The notes beneath the pieces are model-generated. The model was not told where the DNA came from and searched no databases. It saw only the letters and a program-made list of their open reading frames with translations. From Nocardia sp. (GTDB taxonomy: Bacteria; Actinomycetota; Actinomycetes; Mycobacteriales; Mycobacteriaceae), in assembly GCA_017354515.1 (NCBI GenBank), contig JAFMQT010000167.1, positions 1 to 8,590 of the forward strand: 8,590 nt of DNA. Direction: 5' to 3'. This document shows, piece by piece, positions 6,013-8,590 of this stretch (its first letter is position 1; each line of letters opens with the position of its first letter). The position numbers and the translations under genes are program-made.

Positions 6013-6038
6013 ACAAGCACGCAGGCTTGCTTTTTTCT
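6010..6038 (+). promoter_or_regulatory. Candidate promoter of the AtuA / acyl-CoA dehydrogenase operon
   Basis: TTAACA (6010-6015) differs from the -35 consensus at one base. It is followed after 17 nt by TTTTCT (6033-6038), a poor -10. Transcription would start near 6045, giving a leader of about 67 nt. The palindrome at 6012-6035 fills the spacer, the usual position for a repressor site. Support comes from spacing and from this being the only AT-rich stretch in the region. Confidence 0.3.
6012..6035. promoter_or_regulatory. 24-bp imperfect palindrome, candidate repressor operator
   Basis: The two 12-nt halves match at 9 of 12 positions around the centre 6023/6024. The core arms are AAGCA (6015-6019) and TGCTT (6028-6032), with inner GC/GC (6021-6022, 6025-6026) and outer AA/TT pairs. 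Size and symmetry resemble operators of TetR-family regulators, which commonly control acyl-CoA catabolic operons. No regulator gene lies in the window. An alternative is an intrinsic terminator on the plus strand: CAAGC (6014-6018) can pair with GCTTG (6025-6029), followed at 6031-6036 by six T. Against that, the stem is short, no plus-strand gene ends nearby (the cyclase ends 240 nt upstream), and it sits where a promoter is expected. Confidence 0.5.
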
Positions 6039-6111
6039 CGACCCGGTGTGACGCTGGAGCCGTCGCGGCGAGGCCGCCGCGGCCGGATCTCGGTGAGGAG
6101 GCGGCGCAGCG

Positions 6112-7827
6112 ATGGCAAATCTGGGGGCCGACCCGGAAATCCTCCGGATCGGCAACTGTTCCGGGTTCTACGGCGACCGGGCGAGTGCCATGCGGGAGAT
6201 GCTCTCCTGCGGGTCGCTCGATGTCCTCACCGGTGACTACCTCGCCGAATTGACCATGTTGATTCTGGGCCGCGATCGAATGCGAGATCCCGCGCTCGGC
6301 TACGCCAAGACGTTCCTACGCCAGCTCGAGGACTGTTTCGGCGTGGCGCTCGAGCGCGGTGTGCGCATCGTCGTCAACGCCGGGGGCCTCAACCCGGCCG
6401 GTTTGGCGCAGCGGGTCGGCGAGTTGGCGGACACCCTCGGTCTGACCGCGAAGATCGCCCACGTCGAAGGCGACGATCTGCTGCCGCGCGCACCGGAATT
6501 GGGTTTGGGAACCCCGCTGACCGCCAACGCGTATCTGGGCGCGTGGGGTATCGCCGAGGCCTTGAACGCCGGCGCGGATATCGTCGTCACCGGCCGGGTC
6601 ACCGACGCCGCGCTGGCCGTCGGTCCCGCCGCCGCCCATTTCGGTTGGGTCCGAGACGATTACGACGCGCTCGCCGGTGCGGTGGTCGCCGGACATGTCA
6701 TCGAATGCGGAACCCAGGCCACCGGCGGCAATTTCGCCTTCTTCACCGAAATACCCGATCTCGGCCGTCCCGGGTTCCCGATCGCCGAGGTCCGCCGCGA
6801 CGGCAGCAGTGTCATCACAAAACACGACGGGACCGGCGGTGCGGTCACCGTCGACACCGTCCAGGCGCAGTTGATGTACGAGGTCCAGAGTGCGCGCTAC
6901 GCCGGACCGGATGTCACCACCCGCCTGGACAGCATCGCGCTCGCGGACGCGGGACCGGATCGGGTGCTGATCAGCGGCGTCACCGGTGAGGCGCCACCGC
7001 CCCGGCTGAAGGTTTCGCTCAATACCCTCGGCGGATTCCGCAATGAGATGACCTTCGTACTGACCGGCCTCGATATCGAGGCCAAAGCGCAACTGGCGCA
7101 ACGACAGTTGGAGAGCTGGCTGCCGGTGCGCCCCGCCGAGCTGGACTGGTCGCTATCGCGCCTGGACCGCCCGGACGCCGAGACCGAGGAACAGGCCAGT
7201 GCCCTGCTGCGCTGTGTGGTGCGCGATCCCGATCCGGAGAAAGTCGGTCGCGTATTCTCCAGTGTCGCCGTCGAATTGGCCCTGGCCAGCTATCCCGGTT
7301 TCACCCTGACCTCACCACCCGGAAAGGGTGCGCCCTACGGGGTGTTCACCGCGGGCTATGTCGACGCCGGCGAGGTCGCGCACACCGCCGTCCTGCCGGA
7401 CGGCTCCCGGATACCGGTAGCGCCTGCCGGGCAGACCATCGAACTGGCCGAGGTGCCCACACCGGAACTACCGGAGCCGTTGCCGTACAACGAAACCCGT
7501 CGTGCTCCGCTCGGCACCATCGCGCTCGCCCGCAGCGGCGACAAGGGCGGCAATGCGAATATCGGTGTCTGGGTGCGCACCGACGAGCAGTGGCGCTGGC
7601 TGGTACACACCCTCACCGTCGACCAGTTGCGGCGGCTGCTGCCCGAAACCGCCGAGCTGACCGTCATCAGGCACGTTCTGCCCAATCTGCGGGCGGTCAA
7701 CTTCATCGTCGAGGGGCTGCTCGGACTCGGCGTCGCCTACCAGGCCCGATTCGATCCACAAGCCAAGGGACTCGGTGAATGGCTGCGGTCCCGACATGTC
7801 GATATACCAGTGGAGTTGCTGCCGTGA
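6112..7827 (+). CDS. AtuA-family protein (DUF1446 / acyclic terpene utilisation)
   Basis: This 571-residue protein has the two-part layout of the AtuA family. The large N-terminal domain (about 10-450) shows RIGNCSGFYGDR near the start, GDYLAELTM (41-49), NAGGLNP (89-95), TGRVTDAA (160-167) and ECGTQATGGNF (198-208). The smaller C-terminal domain (about 465-565) starts around the conserved RSGDKGGNANIG (474-485). AtuA is required for growth of Pseudomonas on citronellol and geraniol, but its reaction is not established; relatives often sit with acyl-CoA dehydrogenases and biotin carboxylases for branched acyl-CoAs. No signal peptide is visible, so it should be cytoplasmic. ATG 6112 is preceded by GAGGAGG (6095-6101) at 10 nt. 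Its stop overlaps the acyl-CoA dehydrogenase start by 4 nt. The family is confident; the role in terpene or leucine-type degradation is inference. Confidence 0.88.
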   Translation: MANLGADPEILRIGNCSGFYGDRASAMREMLSCGSLDVLTGDYLAELTMLILGRDRMRDPALGYAKTFLRQLEDCFGVALERGVRIVVNAGGLNPAGLAQRVGELADTLGLTAKIAHVEGDDLLPRAPELGLGTPLTANAYLGAWGIAEALNAGADIVVTGRVTDAALAVGPAAAHFGWVRDDYDALAGAVVAGHVIECGTQATGGNFAFFTEIPDLGRPGFPIAEVRRDGSSVITKHDGTGGAVTVDTVQAQLMYEVQSARYAGPDVTTRLDSIALADAGPDRVLISGVTGEAPPPRLKVSLNTLGGFRNEMTFVLTGLDIEAKAQLAQRQLESWLPVRPAELDWSLSRLDRPDAETEEQASALLRCVVRDPDPEKVGRVFSSVAVELALASYPGFTLTSPPGKGAPYGVFTAGYVDAGEVAHTAVLPDGSRIPVAPAGQTIELAEVPTPELPEPLPYNETRRAPLGTIALARSGDKGGNANIGVWVRTDEQWRWLVHTLTVDQLRRLLPETAELTVIRHVLPNLRAVNFIVEGLLGLGVAYQARFDPQAKGLGEWLRSRHVDIPVELLP

Positions 7828-8590
7828 ATGTGTGGAATTCGCCCGAACGTCGTGAATTGCGTGCGACCGTCCGCGGTTTCGCCGAGCGCGAGATCCTGCC
7901 CTACCTGGACGAGTGGGAGCGCGCCGGGCAGATCCCGCGCGAACTGCACAAGAAGGCCGGAGATCTGGGCCTGCTCGGCATCCAGTTCCCGGAGTCGGCG
8001 GGCGGCGCCGGTGGTAACGGCATCGACGGTGCCGTGGTCGCCGAGGAGATGCACTACGCGGGCTGCTCCGGCGGGCTGTTCGCCTCGCTGTTCACCTGCG
8101 GAATCGCGGTCCCGCACATCATCGCCTCCGGTAATATCGAGTTGATCGACAAGTGGGTGAAACCCACCCTGGCCGGGGACACCATCGGCTCGCTGGCGAT
8201 CACCGAACCCGGCGGCGGCTCCGATGTCGGGCATCTGACCACGAGCGCCGTCCGCGACGGTGACGACTATGTGGTCAACGGCTCGAAGACGTTCATCACC
8301 TCCGGTGTGCGCGCCGATTTCGTCGTGACGGCCGTGCGCACGGGAGGTCCTGGTGCGTCCGGTGTTTCGTTGCTGCTGGTCGAGAAGGACCGTCCCGGTT
8401 TCACCGTGAGCCGCAAACTGGAGAAGATGGGCTGGCTGGCCTCCGACACCGCCGAACTGTCGTATGTGGATGTGCGCGTTCCGGTCTCGAATCTGATCGG
8501 CGCCGAGAACACCGGATTCGCCCAGATAGCCCAGGCTTTCGTCAGTGAGCGGGTGGGGCTGGCGGTGCAGGCCTACGGCCACGCCCAGCG
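7824..8590 (+). CDS. Acyl-CoA dehydrogenase, 3' truncated by window end
   Basis: Reading from GTG 7824 gives 255 full codons to the window edge without a stop. These flavoenzymes introduce the alpha-beta double bond into acyl-CoA and pass electrons to electron-transfer flavoprotein. Seen are the N-terminal helical domain (RRELRATVRGFAEREILPYL), the GLLGIQFPE stretch, then the FAD and substrate strand LAITEPGGGSD (124-134), NGSKTFITSG (152-161) and KMGWLASDTAELSYVDVRVP, all classic for the family. The C-terminal helical domain, with the catalytic glutamate in most members, lies mainly beyond the window. The GTG overlaps the AtuA stop as GTGA, with GGAG (7812-7815) 8 nt upstream, so the two are coupled. 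AtuA linkage suggests a branched substrate such as citronellyl-, isovaleryl- or another methyl-branched acyl-CoA, but the visible part does not settle this. Confidence 0.93.
   Translation, partial: MNVWNSPERRELRATVRGFAEREILPYLDEWERAGQIPRELHKKAGDLGLLGIQFPESAGGAGGNGIDGAVVAEEMHYAGCSGGLFASLFTCGIAVPHIIASGNIELIDKWVKPTLAGDTIGSLAITEPGGGSDVGHLTTSAVRDGDDYVVNGSKTFITSGVRADFVVTAVRTGGPGASGVSLLLVEKDRPGFTVSRKLEKMGWLASDTAELSYVDVRVPVSNLIGAENTGFAQIAQAFVSERVGLAVQAYGHAQ

Noticed and set aside
5946..6155. N-terminal extension of the small membrane protein up to 6155 (120 residues)
   Set aside because: The added residues are Arg/Pro/Ala-rich and cross the palindrome and the promoter and ribosome site of the AtuA-family gene. 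The GTG at 5945 gives a compact membrane protein.
7737..8582. 281-codon minus-strand frame opposite the acyl-CoA dehydrogenase
   Set aside because: The plus strand carries unmistakable acyl-CoA dehydrogenase motifs. The antisense product has none and is a codon-bias shadow.
1..8590. CRISPR arrays, tRNA or rRNA genes, insertion sequences, attachment sites
   Set aside because: I saw no spaced direct repeats, no tRNA-like cloverleaf or T-loop motif, no rRNA signature and no transposase or terminal inverted repeats. Genes fill the window and no stretch over about 170 nt lacks one.

Overview
The window is high-GC (roughly two thirds G+C) DNA with many GTG starts, tightly packed genes and actinobacterial protein families. 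Gene order at the left end (end of a MutT3-like Nudix gene, then thiE on the opposite strand, then thiO-thiS-thiG) matches what I recall of Mycobacterium tuberculosis Rv0413 to Rv0417. Together with the style of the proteins this points to a mycolic-acid actinomycete, most likely Nocardia or a close relative. The assignment is inferred from reading, not from a database search.

Layout. (1) 1-226: last 74 codons of a plus-strand gene, probably a MutT3-type Nudix hydrolase. (2) 228-3154: thiamin cluster. thiE (minus) and thiO-thiS-thiG (plus) diverge from a 140-nt spacer. ThiO oxidises glycine to dehydroglycine, ThiS carries the sulfur on its C-terminal Gly-Gly, and ThiG joins these with deoxyxylulose phosphate to make thiazole phosphate. 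ThiE couples thiazole phosphate to the pyrimidine. The ThiS-activating enzyme and the pyrimidine genes (thiC, thiD) are not in the window, and I found no TPP riboswitch. (3) 3168-4840: a two-gene ABC-2 type transporter (ATPase plus a six-helix permease) starting 13 nt after thiG. (4) 4886-5773: a soluble class III adenylate cyclase with all canonical catalytic residues, probably made from a leaderless mRNA. (5) 5793-5945, minus: a 50-residue two-helix membrane protein. (6) 5946-6111: a divergent spacer with an AT-rich island holding a 24-bp imperfect palindrome, a good candidate repressor operator. (7) 6112-8590: a translationally coupled pair, an AtuA-family (DUF1446) protein and the first 255 codons of an acyl-CoA dehydrogenase. 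This looks like the start of a catabolic operon for branched or isoprenoid acyl-CoAs.

Most of the window is ordinary actinobacterial chromosome, and I do not see a clear novel system. The points most worth following are the palindrome in the divergent spacer beside the AtuA operon, the uncharacterised small membrane protein that shares that spacer, the cyclase with its unassigned N-terminal region, and the thi promoter region without a recognisable riboswitch.
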